Shown here one piece after another: positions 6,745-6,969 of a stretch of DNA of 6,969 nt. The DNA is from Steroidobacteraceae bacterium. Lineage in GTDB: Bacteria > Pseudomonadota > Gammaproteobacteria > Steroidobacterales > Steroidobacteraceae. The translations under genes were made by a program, and so were the position numbers. Numbering within the stretch: the stretch's first letter is position 1; each line of letters opens with the position of its first letter. The notes under the pieces are model-generated. The model did not search any database. It was not told the DNA's origin and saw only the letters and a program-made list of their open reading frames with translations. Location of the stretch: positions 1 through 6,969 of the forward strand of contig JABEVI010000030.1 in assembly GCA_013044085.1 (NCBI GenBank), given 5' to 3'.

Positions 6745-6969
6745 CGGCGTCCGACACGCGGCGATCTGAGACCGCGATCATCCAGGCGAATCCGACACCT
6801 CCGAGGAAGTAACTGCGGCTGCGAACCAGCGGACTCGCGGCGAAACTCGCGCCGGAGAGCGTGTCGTAGCGGATGAAGGCGAAGACCCAGATCTTCGGCC
6901 AGCGCCGCGAGGTCGACAGAATCGTCTCGGTTCCCGCATAACCGCCGCCCGGTCGGTACGCCGGCCGGG
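6740..6969 (-). CDS. MipA/OmpV family outer-membrane protein, C-terminal part
   Basis: Minus-strand frame, open from the window edge to the TGA at 6742-6740, encodes the last 76 residues of a larger protein. It contains FAFIRYDTLSGASFAASPLV followed by RSRSYFLGGVGFAWMI, the pattern of the last beta-strands of MipA/OmpV barrels (RYD.L.GA...SPLV, then a closing G.G..W strand). MipA of E. coli is an outer-membrane protein reported to scaffold the lytic transglycosylase MltA with PBP1B; many relatives have no assigned role. Full members are about 250-280 residues, so most of the gene lies to the right of the window. It converges on the L,D-transpeptidase gene, and its last few bases overlap the end of the cysteine synthase relic on the other strand. 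No terminator is seen at its 3' end unless the hairpin at 6623-6647 serves both directions. Confidence 0.82.
   Translation of the reverse strand, partial: RPAYRPGGGYAGTETILSTSRRWPKIWVFAFIRYDTLSGASFAASPLVRSRSYFLGGVGFAWMIAVSDRRVSDAD

Noticed and set aside
6442..6876. A 144-codon plus-strand ORF overlapping the end of the L,D-transpeptidase gene and the start of the barrel gene region
   Set aside because: Only 6634-6744 has recognisable homology (the cysteine synthase relic); the rest is out-of-frame L,D-transpeptidase sequence or antisense to the MipA/OmpV-like gene.
1..6969. Search for a defence system, CRISPR array, insertion sequence, tRNA or a new multi-gene system
   Set aside because: All substantial reading frames are explained by known envelope and respiratory families; no direct-repeat arrays, transposase motifs or attachment-site duplications were seen by eye.

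Overview
The window is GC-rich DNA with proteobacterial gene content. It holds a bo3-type cytochrome ubiquinol oxidase (cyoA, cyoB) with a divergent MFS permease, an exported S10 serine carboxypeptidase-like protein, a small lysine-rich protein, a periplasmic L,D-transpeptidase-like protein and the end of a MipA/OmpV-type outer-membrane protein. A Gram-negative proteobacterium is clear. A gammaproteobacterium, perhaps near the Xanthomonadales, is my best guess but is not proven by anything here.

Left part (1-2512, minus strand): cyoB is cut by the window edge, and cyoA lies 23 bases upstream of it. They encode subunits I and II of the proton-pumping quinol oxidase. A perfect TATAAT hexamer on the minus strand at 2547-2552 fits a promoter firing about 28 bases before the cyoA start at 2512. 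The remaining subunit genes (usually cyoC and cyoD) would lie beyond the left edge.

Middle (2693-5812, plus strand): after a 180-base divergent intergenic region comes a 12-helix MFS permease. After an 85-base gap comes a secreted family S10 serine peptidase with a GTG start and a strong ribosome binding site. A 34-residue lysine-rich ORF with an excellent ribosome binding site follows only 29 bases later, so it is probably co-transcribed with the peptidase.

Right part (5897-6969): an exported YkuD_2-type L,D-transpeptidase-like protein ends inside a perfect 10-bp hairpin. About 105 bases separate it from the convergent, partial MipA/OmpV-family gene on the minus strand. That gap is filled by a relic of the C-terminus of a cysteine synthase (CysK-like), with no start, no active site and no stop of its own. 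It marks an old deletion or rearrangement and is the most notable observation.

The products act at the cell envelope: a respiratory oxidase and permease in the inner membrane, two exported enzymes in the periplasm, and an outer-membrane barrel. They do not form one obvious pathway. I see no CRISPR array, insertion sequence, tRNA, rRNA or convincing new multi-gene system.
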